DNA of 37,623 nucleotides from UBA7960 sp964624065 (GCA_964624065.1 CAZUWF010000022.1:1-37623); one strand, 5' to 3'; counted from the stretch's first letter, positions 1-8,498 are shown. Notes: generated by a model not told the origin, from the letters alone. Numbers and translations: made by a program.

Positions 1-39
1 TAAATAAACATCAAAAAAAACAAGATGCACAATAAGGAG

Positions 40-636
40 TTATAGTTTCAATACCTGTTTTAAGCCTTCTACGACTTTATGTACGGGCAAGCCCATAACG
101 TTTGCGTAGGTTCCTACCATACGTGTTATGCCTACCACGCCCATCCACTCCTGAACTCCGTACGAGCCTGCCTTGTCGTATGGCTGGTATTGCTTAATGT
201 AGTAATCTAGCTCTCGGTCAGAAAAGTTCTTGAACGAAACAAGTGCATGGTCTTCGATGTTTAACCTTTGGCCAAGGTGCCCAATACAAACACCAGTAAC
301 CACCTCGTGGGTGCGGCCCGATAGCATCCTGAGCATTCTCCTGGCATCTTCAAAATTGGCAGGTTTGTTAATGATGTTTCCATCGAACACCACAATTGTA
401 TCGGCAGTAATGACAACGAATTTGTACTCCTCAATCTCCTTGGCAAAAGCATCCATTTTTTGGTTGCACAGGTATCGTACCACTTCCGCTGGTTGGAGCC
501 CTTGCGGGAATGACTCGTCCGTAGGCCTGACTTCAACCCGAAACTCAATATCGGCTAGTGCAAGAAGCTCACGTCGACGTGGCGACTGGGAGGCAAGAAT
601 TATTTCGTAATTGCTTAATTTCTCTGAAAAAATCAT
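40..636 (-). CDS. maf: Maf-family nucleotide pyrophosphatase
   Basis: Maf-family house-cleaning enzyme that hydrolyses non-canonical or modified nucleoside triphosphates in the cytoplasm to monophosphates plus pyrophosphate. The 198-residue protein is of normal family length and carries the expected motifs: LASQSPRR near the N-terminus (substrate/phosphate binding), TADT in the middle (catalytic acid) and KAGSYGVQ followed by NVMGLP in the C-terminal half. I chose the ATG at 636 over a TTG one codon upstream. The ATG shares its A with the TGA stop of the upstream prenyltransferase gene (TGATG), a translational-coupling arrangement. Which modified nucleotide it prefers (m7GTP or dTTP/UTP type) cannot be decided here. 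Confidence 0.93.
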   Translation of the reverse strand: MIFSEKLSNYEIILASQSPRRRELLALADIEFRVEVRPTDESFPQGLQPAEVVRYLCNQKMDAFAKEIEEYKFVVITADTIVVFDGNIINKPANFEDARRMLRMLSGRTHEVVTGVCIGHLGQRLNIEDHALVSFKNFSDRELDYYIKQYQPYDKAGSYGVQEWMGVVGITRMVGTYANVMGLPVHKVVEGLKQVLKL

Positions 637-1577
637 CAAATTATGTAAAAATATTGAACAACCATTGATAAAACTATGAAAACGAAAATGACTTTCAAAA
701 GGCTTTGCGATTTTTTAGGCTCCCATTCTTCAATTGGTTTGAGGGTTTGGAATATTGTAATGCCAAGTGGAACGACCACCAATAGTAGAAAAAACGCCAC
801 GCTTACAAGGTGGAAGTTTTTTGAAAGCCAAAAAACGTAAATGCCTGCAATTTGTATCGAAGCAATCAGAAGACCCAAGAAGACGTTTCGGGCCATCGGG
901 ATACCAAGCACCACCGGGATTGACCTGACACCGGTTTTTCTGTCTCCCCCATAATCGAAAAAATCCTTGAACACCTCTAGTGCAAGGAACATGAAAAACA
1001 ATAAACCGCCATACATCATTGTGTAGAACCTGCTTTGCGTTACAACTGCGTTTGGCAACTCCAGCCATTTTGCCGCTGCCAACTCAACGGCGCAAACAAG
1101 GTAAACTATCAATGCCGACAAAGCCGAAATGAAAAGGTTTCCAAAAACAAACCATCTTTTTATTGCAAACCCGTAGAGCCATAATAGAAAGGGTACCAAG
1201 AAAAATACTACTGCAAGAGGGAAAAACTTGACATACCACGAAATGAAAATCCCTATAATACCCCCGGCAGTGTTCAAAACCCATTGCCACAAAATCACCG
1301 ACCGTCTTGGAATCAACCGACCCACTACTATCGTATCGGGCTGGTTTATCCTATCCTTGCGCAGATCAAAGTAATCGTTGATAGCATATCCCCCCGCACC
1401 AATCATTAGCGTTGCCAAAACCATCAAGAAAAAGTTTAAGGCCGATAATTGTGGCTCCACCAGGTTTGCTTCGAAAATCGGAATCAAAATAAACTGCCTG
1501 AAAAAAAACATTAACCCGGCAATAAACAAAAGGTTATGCCACCTGAAAAGCTTCAAATACGCCAACAAGTTTTTCAT
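636..1577 (-). CDS. UbiA-family prenyltransferase, geranylgeranylglycerol-phosphate geranylgeranyltransferase-like
   Basis: Integral membrane prenyltransferase of the UbiA superfamily, 313 residues with about nine hydrophobic segments. Both aspartate-rich motifs that bind the Mg-diphosphate of the prenyl donor are present: NDYFDLRKD at residues 67-75 and DFFDYGGD at 205-212. In Bacteroidota, homologues next to maf are usually annotated as (S)-2,3-di-O-geranylgeranylglyceryl phosphate synthase-like. The real substrate in these bacteria is uncertain and a quinone-ring prenyltransferase is an alternative. The gene overlaps maf by one base, so the two are probably co-transcribed. The start is an ATG at 1577; no convincing promoter was seen in the 113 bases upstream. 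Confidence 0.85.
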   Translation of the reverse strand: MKNLLAYLKLFRWHNLLFIAGLMFFFRQFILIPIFEANLVEPQLSALNFFLMVLATLMIGAGGYAINDYFDLRKDRINQPDTIVVGRLIPRRSVILWQWVLNTAGGIIGIFISWYVKFFPLAVVFFLVPFLLWLYGFAIKRWFVFGNLFISALSALIVYLVCAVELAAAKWLELPNAVVTQSRFYTMMYGGLLFFMFLALEVFKDFFDYGGDRKTGVRSIPVVLGIPMARNVFLGLLIASIQIAGIYVFWLSKNFHLVSVAFFLLLVVVPLGITIFQTLKPIEEWEPKKSQSLLKVIFVFIVLSMVVQYFYII

Positions 1578-1690
1578 AATAGTTTGATTTTATTCAGAAT
1601 CCTTCAGAAACAATTCAACATTTCAAAACTGCGTCAAGCAAGAAGCGATAAATTGCATCCCCACATTGTTCTCCATTTAATCATAATTCT

Positions 1691-2158
1691 TCACTCAAAG
1701 CTAACTATCCCATTCTTGATGGCATATGGAACCAGTTCGATGTTGTTGTTAATTCCCAATTTTTCAAATATTTTGGCCCGATGCCATTCCACTGTGCGCT
1801 TGCTTATGAAGAGGTGTTGGGCTATCTCTCGTGCCTTGAGTCCTTTGGCGCAAAGTAATATGATTTCGAGCTCGCGGTCTGAAAATAAATTGCTTGTTTT
1901 TACCTGATTTTTATTGTCCAAAACCCTTTCGGCAACCAAAACGGCACACATCAAATCAGAAATCCCTTTCCCGTAAAACTTTCCGCCCTAGTAAATTGTG
2001 CCAATAGCCTTTGGCAAATCACCGCCGATGTATAACTTGCTCAAAAAGCTATCAACACCAATATTTATCGCTTCGGCAATAACCTCATCGCTATTTTATT
2101 TCTTGCTTCTGATTATTACATTATACAGCTATTTCAGCACCTCCGGCTTTACCTCCAG
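1691..2158 (-). pseudogene. Decayed LuxR-type response regulator (receiver remnant plus intact HTH)
   Basis: The lower part (1954 down to 1691) is open and encodes a complete GerE/LuxR helix-turn-helix: FSDRELEIILLCAKGL, then AREIAQHLFISKRTVEWHR, then KLGINNN. Reading the same frame upstream gives receiver-like sequence (SDEVIAEAINIGVDSFLSK, then GGDLPKAIGTI, then GGKFYGKGISDL), which is the usual alpha4-beta5-alpha5 region of a response regulator. This stretch is interrupted by in-frame stops TAG at 1990-1988, TAA at 2098-2096 and TAG at 2131-2129. The first half of the receiver, with the phospho-acceptor aspartate, is missing, because the argS stop codon begins right there. No frameshift is needed. 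The HTH could still be made as an 87-residue protein from a TTG at 1954, but the context says gene remnant. Confidence 0.8.
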
Positions 2159-2159
2159 C

Positions 2160-3953
2160 CTACATTCTCTCCGGTACGTCAATTCCCAAAAGCCACATTG
2201 CGTTTTTTATAGTGGTGGCAGTAATTTTCGAAAGAGCCACGCGGAATTTGCTAATATCGGGGTCCGGTTCGTTTAAAACACTGTGGTCGTGGTAAAACTG
2301 GTTGTATTCCTTGGCAATATCGTAAGCGTAGTTTGCCAGCGTGGCGGGGTTGAGTTCGGCGGCTGCTTCGGTTATTACTGCCGGAAACTGGTATATGCTC
2401 CTAAGCAGGGCTCTTTCTTTTTGGCTTACCATTTCGGGAGGCATGGTGTTTACAAAATCAAAGTTATCAGAACTGCAGCCGGCACTGCGGAGCAGGGAGC
2501 GTATTCGAGCGTGGGTGTATTGAATGAATGGCCCTGTATGTCCGTTGAAATCTATTGACTCTTCCGGGTTGAAAAGCATATTCTTCTTTGGGTCAACCTT
2601 TAGCATGAAGTATTTCAAAGCACCTAGTCCCACAGTTTTGTAAAGTTCATTCAACTCGGGTTCTGATAAATCCTGTACCTTTCCCAGTTCTTCGGTGGTT
2701 TGTTTGGCAGTTTTTTCCATTTCGTCCATCAGGTCGTCAGCATCAACAACCGTTCCTTCCCTCGATTTCATTTTGCCTTCTGGTAGTTCCACCATTCCGT
2801 AGCTCAGGTGATATATGCCATTGGCGTAAGGTTTGCAAAGCTTTTTCAAGATTTTTTTGAGCACGTCGAAATGGTAGTTTTGTTCGTTTCCAACTACGTA
2901 AACCATTTTTTCGGGGTCGAAATCAACGTACCTAAGCTGTGCTGTACCCAGGTCTTGAGTTATGTAAACCGAGGTTCCATCGGAGCGCAAAAGAAGCTTT
3001 TCATCAAGGCCTTCATCGGTAAGGTCAACCCACACCGAGCCATCATCACGTCTTTCAAAAACACCAAGTTCTAGCCCTACTTCAATCAATTTCTTTCCCA
3101 AGAGGTATGTGTCGGATTCGTAGTAAACCTTGTCGAAAGAAACACCCAACCGCTTGTATGTGGCTTCAAAACCCTCGTAAACCCACGAATTCATGGTTTT
3201 CCAAACCCCAATGGTCTCGTGGTGCCCTTCTTCCCATTTTTGAAGCATTTCTTGCGCCTCCTTCATAAGAGGGGCAGTTTTGCGGGCATCCTCTTCCGAA
3301 ATATTTGATCCTTCCATCAATAATTTTGCCTGCTTCCTCAACTCTGATTCGAACTTCACATAATAATCTCCCACAAACTTATCGCCCTTTTTCCCACCCA
3401 ATGCAGGAGTTTCGCCCTTGCCAAACTTTTTCCAGGCAATCATACTCTTGCAAATGTGAATTCCGCGGTCGTTAACGAGGTTTACCTTGGCAACTTTATG
3501 GCCGGCAGCTTCCAATATGCGCGAAACAGAATAACCCAGCAGGTTGTTACGAACGTGCCCGAGGTGAAGTGGTTTGTTGGTATTTGGCGAAGAAAACTCC
3601 AATACCACTGCCTTCCCTTCCCTTTTGGGGATGTAGCCGTAACTGCTATTTGTTGCTTCTCCTTCCAAAAAGTCAACCCAAACCGAAGGTTCCAAAACAA
3701 TGTTAAGGAAACCTTTAAGGACGTTAAAAGTCTTGACAACAGGCTCCTTTTCCACTAATAGGTTGCCAACCTTTGCAGCTAACTGGTCGGGAGCCATCCT
3801 TGCAGCCTTAACAAATGGGAACACAACCAATGTGAAGTCACCATCAAACTCCTTGCGAGTTTTTTGCAACAAGACTCCAGATCCATCAAAATCGGAACCC
3901 AATAATAGGGCAAGGATTTCCTTGAGCCTAATTGTCAAAGCAGTTTCTATCAT
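2160..3953 (-). CDS. argS: Arginyl-tRNA synthetase
   Basis: Class I aminoacyl-tRNA synthetase that charges tRNA-Arg; 597 residues from the chosen ATG, typical of the family. An N-terminal ArgRS additional domain (about residues 1-85) is followed by the catalytic core with the HIGH-type signature HLGH (about 130-133, in SSPNTNKPLHLGHVRNN). A GxKMKSREG segment (about 394-400) stands for KMSKS, followed by the helical DALR anticodon-binding domain with the diagnostic HARIRSLLR stretch. A TTG two codons upstream at 3959 would also be in frame, but the ATG at 3953 lies better behind a likely promoter (-7 at 3981-3974). The gene is divergent from the dehydrogenase at 4088, with a palindromic spacer between them. 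Confidence 0.97.
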   Translation of the reverse strand: MIETALTIRLKEILALLLGSDFDGSGVLLQKTRKEFDGDFTLVVFPFVKAARMAPDQLAAKVGNLLVEKEPVVKTFNVLKGFLNIVLEPSVWVDFLEGEATNSSYGYIPKREGKAVVLEFSSPNTNKPLHLGHVRNNLLGYSVSRILEAAGHKVAKVNLVNDRGIHICKSMIAWKKFGKGETPALGGKKGDKFVGDYYVKFESELRKQAKLLMEGSNISEEDARKTAPLMKEAQEMLQKWEEGHHETIGVWKTMNSWVYEGFEATYKRLGVSFDKVYYESDTYLLGKKLIEVGLELGVFERRDDGSVWVDLTDEGLDEKLLLRSDGTSVYITQDLGTAQLRYVDFDPEKMVYVVGNEQNYHFDVLKKILKKLCKPYANGIYHLSYGMVELPEGKMKSREGTVVDADDLMDEMEKTAKQTTEELGKVQDLSEPELNELYKTVGLGALKYFMLKVDPKKNMLFNPEESIDFNGHTGPFIQYTHARIRSLLRSAGCSSDNFDFVNTMPPEMVSQKERALLRSIYQFPAVITEAAAELNPATLANYAYDIAKEYNQFYHDHSVLNEPDPDISKFRVALSKITATTIKNAMWLLGIDVPERM

Positions 3954-3973
3954 ATCCAAGTATTTTCAAGGCA

Positions 3974-4005
3974 CAAAATTATGAAATCGTCAGGAAAATT
4001 GTCAA
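3974..4005 (-). promoter_or_regulatory. Predicted argS promoter (Bacteroidota type)
   Basis: On the minus strand TAATTTTG (3981-3974) fits the TAnnTTTG -7 consensus of Bacteroidota. A TTG (4005-4003) lies 21 bases upstream, the usual distance for the -33 element. Transcription would begin about 15-20 bases before the argS ATG. Inferred from sequence only. Confidence 0.55.
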
Positions 4006-4027
4006 TTGATAATCGATAATTGACAAT
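3998..4027. repeat. Inverted repeat between argS and the threonine dehydrogenase gene
   Basis: Two perfect 10-base arms, ATTGTCAATT (3998-4007) and AATTGACAAT (4018-4027), flank a 10-base AT-rich spacer. The element sits in the divergent intergenic region and overlaps the -33 region predicted for argS, so it could be an operator or a cruciform. It could also be one of the low-complexity AT repeats common between Bacteroidota genes. The same TTGACAAT word recurs upstream of aspS. Confidence 0.6.
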
Positions 4028-4051
4028 AATGTAGTTGCTAGAAAGTTTTTC

Positions 4052-4059
4052 TATCTTTG
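4052..4059 (+). promoter_or_regulatory. -7 promoter element upstream of the dehydrogenase gene
   Basis: TATCTTTG matches TAnnTTTG and lies 28 bases before the ATG at 4088. No clear TTG is present at the ideal -33 distance, so only the -7 half is supported. Confidence 0.45.
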
Positions 4060-4087
4060 CTCCCATCAAATCATCAACACTTTAATT

Positions 4088-5038
4088 ATGGAAAAAATAC
4101 TCGTTATTGGCTGTGCAGGCCAGATCGGCTCTGAACTCACCCTCGAACTTCGCAAGATTTATGGTGATAGCAATGTGGTTGCAACCGACATTAAACCTGC
4201 CGCTCCCGAGATTACTGATGGTGGACCATTTGAAATTTTGGATGTTCTCGACACTCACAGGCTTTTTGGCACCGTAAGCCGCAACAAGATTACCCAAATC
4301 TACCACCTGGCTGCAATTCTTTCGGGCAATGCCGAAAAAAAGCCAATAGCCAGTTGGCACATTAATATGGAGAGCCTACTCAACGTGCTTGAGTTGGCGA
4401 GGGAGCTTGACCTAAAAAAGATTTTCTGGCCCAGTTCAATTGCGGTTTTTGGACCAACAACACCACGGGTTGAAACGCCCCAATTCACCGTAATGGAGCC
4501 AAACACCGTTTACGGTATCAGCAAACTAGCCGGCGAAAGATGGCTGGAGTATTATTTCAACAAGTTTGGTATTGACAGCCGTAGTCTGCGTTATCCCGGG
4601 CTAATTAGCTACCAAACCGAGGCAGGTGGAGGCACTACCGACTATGCAGTAGAAATTTACTACGAGGCAATAAGAACAGGGAATTACGAATGCTTCTTGT
4701 CAGAAAACACCTACCTGCCTATGATGTACATGGAAGATGCAATAAAAGCAACCATTGACATTATGGAGGCCGATGCCTCAAAAATAAAAACGCGATCAAG
4801 CTACAATGTGGCTGGAATTAGCTTTAGTCCTAAGGAGGTTGCTGCCGAAATCAAGAAACATCTTCCAAGGTTCGAGATTTCTTACAACCCAGATTTCAGG
4901 CAAGCCATTGCCAATAGCTGGCCACAAAGCATTGACGACAGCGTGGCAAAGCGCGACTGGGGCCTCAAAAGCACCTACGACCTCAAACGGATGACCAATG
5001 TTATGCTTGCCGGTGTAAAGAAAAAGTTTGGAAAGTAG
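4088..5038 (+). CDS. NAD-dependent SDR, L-threonine 3-dehydrogenase-like
   Basis: Extended short-chain dehydrogenase/epimerase of 316 residues. The Rossmann NAD motif GCAGQIG (8-14) is at the N-terminus. A PSSIAVFG segment (115-122) supplies the catalytic serine, and YGISK (142-146) is the YxxxK catalytic pair. SLRYPGLIS and the TYLPMMYMEDA segment are characteristic of the SDR-type L-threonine 3-dehydrogenase branch found in Bacteroidota, which oxidises threonine to 2-amino-3-ketobutyrate. The usual partner, 2-amino-3-ketobutyrate CoA ligase (kbl), is not in the window. A nucleotide-sugar epimerase is the alternative but fits the middle and C-terminal motifs less well. Confidence 0.82.
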   Translation: MEKILVIGCAGQIGSELTLELRKIYGDSNVVATDIKPAAPEITDGGPFEILDVLDTHRLFGTVSRNKITQIYHLAAILSGNAEKKPIASWHINMESLLNVLELARELDLKKIFWPSSIAVFGPTTPRVETPQFTVMEPNTVYGISKLAGERWLEYYFNKFGIDSRSLRYPGLISYQTEAGGGTTDYAVEIYYEAIRTGNYECFLSENTYLPMMYMEDAIKATIDIMEADASKIKTRSSYNVAGISFSPKEVAAEIKKHLPRFEISYNPDFRQAIANSWPQSIDDSVAKRDWGLKSTYDLKRMTNVMLAGVKKKFGK

Positions 5039-5068
5039 GGTTCAATAGATTAAAAGGCGATGAGATTA

Positions 5069-5099
5069 TCGGCAATTTAATGGTATGAGCAATTGCCGA
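5069..5099 (+). terminator. Possible hairpin after the dehydrogenase gene
   Basis: Perfect 9-base arms TCGGCAATT (5069-5077) and AATTGCCGA (5091-5099) enclose a 13-base loop 31 bases past the stop. No uridine run follows directly (CGGAGAATTTG comes next), so efficient intrinsic termination is doubtful. The rest of the roughly 290-base gap before the aspS end holds nothing else I can name. Confidence 0.3.
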
Positions 5100-5329
5100 C
5101 GGAGAATTTGCATATTTAAATTTTTATTCTCCACCATTACTTTGCATTTCTGTCACTTTATCGGTGAAAATAGTAGTTCGTTTCGCTTTGTTTGGCGCAA
5201 GGAGGTAGCGGGTCTAGAGCTTTAGAAAGGTATGGTTGGTGAAATTGTTTATTTTTTCCCGGGCAATTTTGCCTCCCTTCGCTCAACTTTCAATACCTAT
5301 TTTTCCGTTTTCTCGCTTTCATAATCACC

Positions 5330-7075
5330 CTAACCCTTTAGCCTCAGATGCAACTCGTCGATTTGCATCGGGTCAACTGTGCTGGGGCTGTCAATCATAA
5401 CATCGCGTGCGGCATTGTTTTTCGGAAAGGCGATGAAATCGCGTATTGAATCTTGGCCGCCAAAGAGTGCGCACCATCGGTCGAAACCAAATGCTACCCC
5501 GCCGTGTGGCGGCGCACCATAGCGGAAAGCGTCGAGCAGGAATCCGAACTGTTCCCTGGCTTCTTGTGAAGTAAATCCCAAAACCTCGAACATTCGTTCT
5601 TGCAACACCCGATCGTAAATCCTTATGGAGCCACCGCCAATTTCCACACCGTTAATTACCATATCGTAAGCATCGGCGCGCGCCCTGCCGGGGGCACTGC
5701 GGAGTAGGTCAATATCTTCTTTTAGTGGCGATGTAAAAGGGTGGTGCATGGCGAAAAACCTTTGCGATTCTTCGTTCCACTCCAGCAGAGGAAAGTCAAC
5801 CACCCATAGGCAGGCAAACTTCTTTGGATCGCGAAGTCCTAGCCTTTTGCCCATTTCGAGCCTCAACTCCCCAAGAGCCTTGCGGGTGTGGTTTTCTTCG
5901 CCGGCTAGGATCAAAAGCAAATCACCGGGCTTTGCATTGCTGGCATCCAGCCATTCTTTGAGTTGATCTACGGTGTAAAACTTGTCAACAGAGGACTTGA
6001 TGGAACCATCCTGGCCGTAACGCACGTAGGCCAAACCCTTGGCGCCAATTTGTGGACGACGCACCCACTCTGTAAGTTCATCAACTTGTTTGCGGGTATA
6101 TTCGGCACACCCCTCTGCATTTATGGCTACAACCAACTCAGCATCGTCAAATGCTTTAAAGCCTTTGTTTTTGGCGAGGTTGTCGAGTTCCACAATGCGC
6201 ATATCGAAGCGGGTGTCGGGCTTGTCGCTGCCATAATATTTTATGGCATCGGCGTAGGTCATACGGCCAAAAGATACATCGCCTATGCCTTTAATTGATT
6301 TGAAAAGATGCCTTGCAAGCCCTTCGAAGGTTTTCAAGATGTCCTCGCGGGTTACGAACGACATTTCACAGTCTATTTGGGTGAACTCGGGCTGGCGGTC
6401 GGCCCGCAGGTCTTCGTCGCGAAAGCACTTTACTATCTGAAAATACCTGTCAAAACCCGAAACCATCAGTAATTGCTTGAATGTTTGGGGCGATTGGGGT
6501 AGGGCGTAAAATTGCCCGGCGTGAACCCTTGAAGGCACCAGAAAATCACGCGCTCCTTCGGGGGTTGACTTGATCAAAACAGGAGTTTCTACTTCAAGAA
6601 ATCCTTGCTCGCTCAAATACTTTCGGGTTTCAATGGCCATATTATGCCTCAACTCCATGTTTTCACGTACAGAGGTGCGGCGCAAGTCTAGGTAGCGGTA
6701 CTTCATGCGGAGCTCGTCGCCACCATCGGTTTTCTCCTCTATTGTAAAAGGAGGGGTTTCGGCCTCGTTGAGGATTTCGAAATCAGAGACAATTATTTCG
6801 ATCTCCCCAGTAGGCATTTTGAGGTTCTTGCTGCTACGCTCGGCCGTTTTGCCCGAAACCTTCAAAACGTACTCCCTTCCCAATTGGCGAGCCTTGAGGC
6901 AAAGGTCAGGGTTTGTTTCCATGTTGAACGCAAGCTGTGTTAGGCCGTACCTATCGCGCAGGTCAACAAAGGTCATCCCGCCTAGGTCGCGCGAGCGCTG
7001 CACCCAACCACAAAGGGTCACAATGGTGCCTTCATCTTCTAATCTGAGTTCGCCGCAAGTATGTGTTCGTAGCAT
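5330..7075 (-). CDS. aspS: Aspartyl-tRNA synthetase, bacterial type
   Basis: Class IIb aminoacyl-tRNA synthetase charging tRNA-Asp; 581 residues. The N-terminal OB-fold anticodon-binding domain (GWVQRSRDLGGMTFVDLRDR) is followed by class II core motif 1 (VETPVLIKSTPEGARDF region), motif 2 (FRDEDLRADRQPEFTQID) and motif 3 near the C-terminus (GGVAFGFDRW). The bacterial GAD insertion lies at about residues 280-410. The ATG at 7075 is the natural start. Discriminating versus non-discriminating character cannot be read from the motifs. The gene stands alone, convergent with the dehydrogenase at 4088 and divergent from tgt; its 5' region has an unusual inverted repeat. Confidence 0.97.
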   Translation of the reverse strand: MLRTHTCGELRLEDEGTIVTLCGWVQRSRDLGGMTFVDLRDRYGLTQLAFNMETNPDLCLKARQLGREYVLKVSGKTAERSSKNLKMPTGEIEIIVSDFEILNEAETPPFTIEEKTDGGDELRMKYRYLDLRRTSVRENMELRHNMAIETRKYLSEQGFLEVETPVLIKSTPEGARDFLVPSRVHAGQFYALPQSPQTFKQLLMVSGFDRYFQIVKCFRDEDLRADRQPEFTQIDCEMSFVTREDILKTFEGLARHLFKSIKGIGDVSFGRMTYADAIKYYGSDKPDTRFDMRIVELDNLAKNKGFKAFDDAELVVAINAEGCAEYTRKQVDELTEWVRRPQIGAKGLAYVRYGQDGSIKSSVDKFYTVDQLKEWLDASNAKPGDLLLILAGEENHTRKALGELRLEMGKRLGLRDPKKFACLWVVDFPLLEWNEESQRFFAMHHPFTSPLKEDIDLLRSAPGRARADAYDMVINGVEIGGGSIRIYDRVLQERMFEVLGFTSQEAREQFGFLLDAFRYGAPPHGGVAFGFDRWCALFGGQDSIRDFIAFPKNNAARDVMIDSPSTVDPMQIDELHLRLKG

Positions 7076-7119
7076 TGTGAATGGTATTTTGAGGATTATT
7101 TAATTAGGGGATGCCCTAT

Positions 7120-7183
7120 TTGACAATTTGCCTAGAAAAAAAATTCAAGGTGTTTCTAACCTCACCACATATCAAATTGTCAA
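7120..7183. repeat. 11-base inverted repeat in the aspS 5' untranslated region
   Basis: Perfect arms TTGACAATTTG (7120-7130) and CAAATTGTCAA (7173-7183) are separated by 42 bases. They lie 45-108 bases upstream of the aspS ATG and downstream of its predicted -7 element, so they would be in the aspS leader RNA. The arms contain the same TTGACAAT word as the argS upstream palindrome. Confidence 0.55.
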
Positions 7184-7215
7184 TATCAACAAAACTGCAA
7201 TTCCTAATTCGGGTG

Positions 7216-7223
7216 CAAAGATA
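7216..7223 (-). promoter_or_regulatory. -7 promoter element for aspS
   Basis: On the minus strand TATCTTTG (7223-7216) matches TAnnTTTG. It would give an aspS leader of roughly 135 bases that includes the inverted repeat at 7120-7183. No -33 TTG lies at the expected distance, so confidence is moderate. Confidence 0.4.
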
Positions 7224-7285
7224 ACGTTTTAGGTGCAAATGAAACTTGACAATGTGTTTGCAGGTGAATTTTGGACTGTAATTAT

Positions 7286-7293
7286 TACCTTTG
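7286..7293 (+). promoter_or_regulatory. -7 promoter element for tgt
   Basis: TACCTTTG matches TAnnTTTG and lies 31 bases before the tgt ATG at 7324. The only upstream in-frame start, a TTG at 7291, falls inside this element, which argues for the ATG. Confidence 0.5.
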
Positions 7294-7323
7294 ACCAAAA
7301 TTTTTTTCAGAAAGCACCTTAGG

Positions 7324-8454
7324 ATGGATTTCAGGATTGAAAAGTATGACCCTGGTACTAGTGCCCGCACTGGGACTATCACAACAGATCATGGCGAGAT
7401 AAAGACTCCCATATTTATGCCAGTAGGTACAGTGGGCAGTGTAAAGGGGGTTACTACCAAGGAACTTGAAGATTCAATCAAGGCCCAGGTTATCTTGGGC
7501 AACACCTATCACCTATACTTGAGGCCGGGCATCGAAATCCTGCAAAGCGCGGGTGGGCTGCACAAATTTATGGGATGGAGCAAACCCATTCTGACCGATA
7601 GTGGGGGATATCAAGTGTACTCTCTCGCCCATAGGCGCAAGCTTACCCACGAGGGCGTTACGTTTCAGTCGCACATTGACGGATCGCGCCACTTTTTTAG
7701 CCCCGAAAGGGTTATGGACATTCAACGTGCAATAGGTGCCGACATAATAATGGCCTTCGACGAGTGTACTCCCCATCCATGCGGTTACCAGTATGCAAAG
7801 AATTCGATGCAGCTAACACATGGATGGCTGGAGCGGTGCTGCAACCATTTTGATGCCAACCAGGGTTTGTACGAGCATTCCCAAACGTTATTTCCAATAG
7901 TTCAAGGCAGCACCTACCGTGATTTGAGGATGGATTCGGCCAAGTTTATTTCTGATATGAACCGCCAGGGTAATGCCATTGGTGGTCTATCGGTGGGCGA
8001 ACCTGCCGAGGAAATGTACCAAATGACTGAATTGGTTTGCGGCATTTTGCCAAAGGACAAGCCCAGGTACCTGATGGGGGTTGGCACTCCCGAAAACATA
8101 ATCGAAAGCATAGCCTTGGGCGTCGATATGTTTGATTGCGTGATGCCTACCCGTAATGGCCGCAACGGGATGTTGTTTACCAGCGAAGGAATCATAAACA
8201 TCAGAAACAAGAAGTGGCACAACGATTTTGGCCCCATAGATCCAAACGGCACATCGTTTGTAGATACAATGCATTCGAGGGCTTACTTGAGGCATTTGTT
8301 TGTGGCAAATGAGATGCTTGGGCCTATCCTGGCCTCCTTCCACAACCTCTCGTTTTATTTGTGGTTGGTAGGGCAAGCAAGGCTCAAGATTGAGTTAGGA
8401 GAGTTTGCACGGTGGAAGGACCAAATGGTTCCAAAGTTAAAAACAAGGCTTTAG
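7324..8454 (+). CDS. tgt: tRNA-guanine transglycosylase (queuine/preQ1 insertion)
   Basis: Exchanges the wobble guanine of GUN-anticodon tRNAs for preQ1 on the queuosine pathway; 376 residues, TIM-barrel enzyme. Catalytic features are present: TDSGG with Asp92, FDECTPHPC (substrate pocket), VQGS, GLSVGE, and the nucleophile Asp271 in FDCVMPTRNGRNG. The zinc site is altered. Where canonical enzymes have CxCxxC before SRAYLRHL, this one has a DPNGTSFVDTMH segment with no cysteine (about 306-317), although the later histidine (His340, FHNL) remains. I recall the same replacement in other Bacteroidota Tgt proteins, so it is probably a lineage trait. The ATG at 7324 was chosen over a TTG at 7291 because that TTG lies in the promoter and AGG precedes the ATG. 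Confidence 0.95.
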   Translation: MDFRIEKYDPGTSARTGTITTDHGEIKTPIFMPVGTVGSVKGVTTKELEDSIKAQVILGNTYHLYLRPGIEILQSAGGLHKFMGWSKPILTDSGGYQVYSLAHRRKLTHEGVTFQSHIDGSRHFFSPERVMDIQRAIGADIIMAFDECTPHPCGYQYAKNSMQLTHGWLERCCNHFDANQGLYEHSQTLFPIVQGSTYRDLRMDSAKFISDMNRQGNAIGGLSVGEPAEEMYQMTELVCGILPKDKPRYLMGVGTPENIIESIALGVDMFDCVMPTRNGRNGMLFTSEGIINIRNKKWHNDFGPIDPNGTSFVDTMHSRAYLRHLFVANEMLGPILASFHNLSFYLWLVGQARLKIELGEFARWKDQMVPKLKTRL

Positions 8455-8498
8455 ATTACATTTTTGCAAATCTCGTGTGGTTAAGTAAACTGCTTGGT

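Noticed and set aside
7291..7323. Upstream TTG start adding 11 residues to tgt
   Set aside because: The TTG lies inside a TAnnTTTG promoter element, and the ATG at 7324 gives the conserved N-terminus.
8412..8498. Longer LptG-type ORF overlapping the end of tgt
   Set aside because: The first 29 residues are not family-like; the GTG at 8499 gives the conserved MKILDRYI start and avoids a 43-base overlap.
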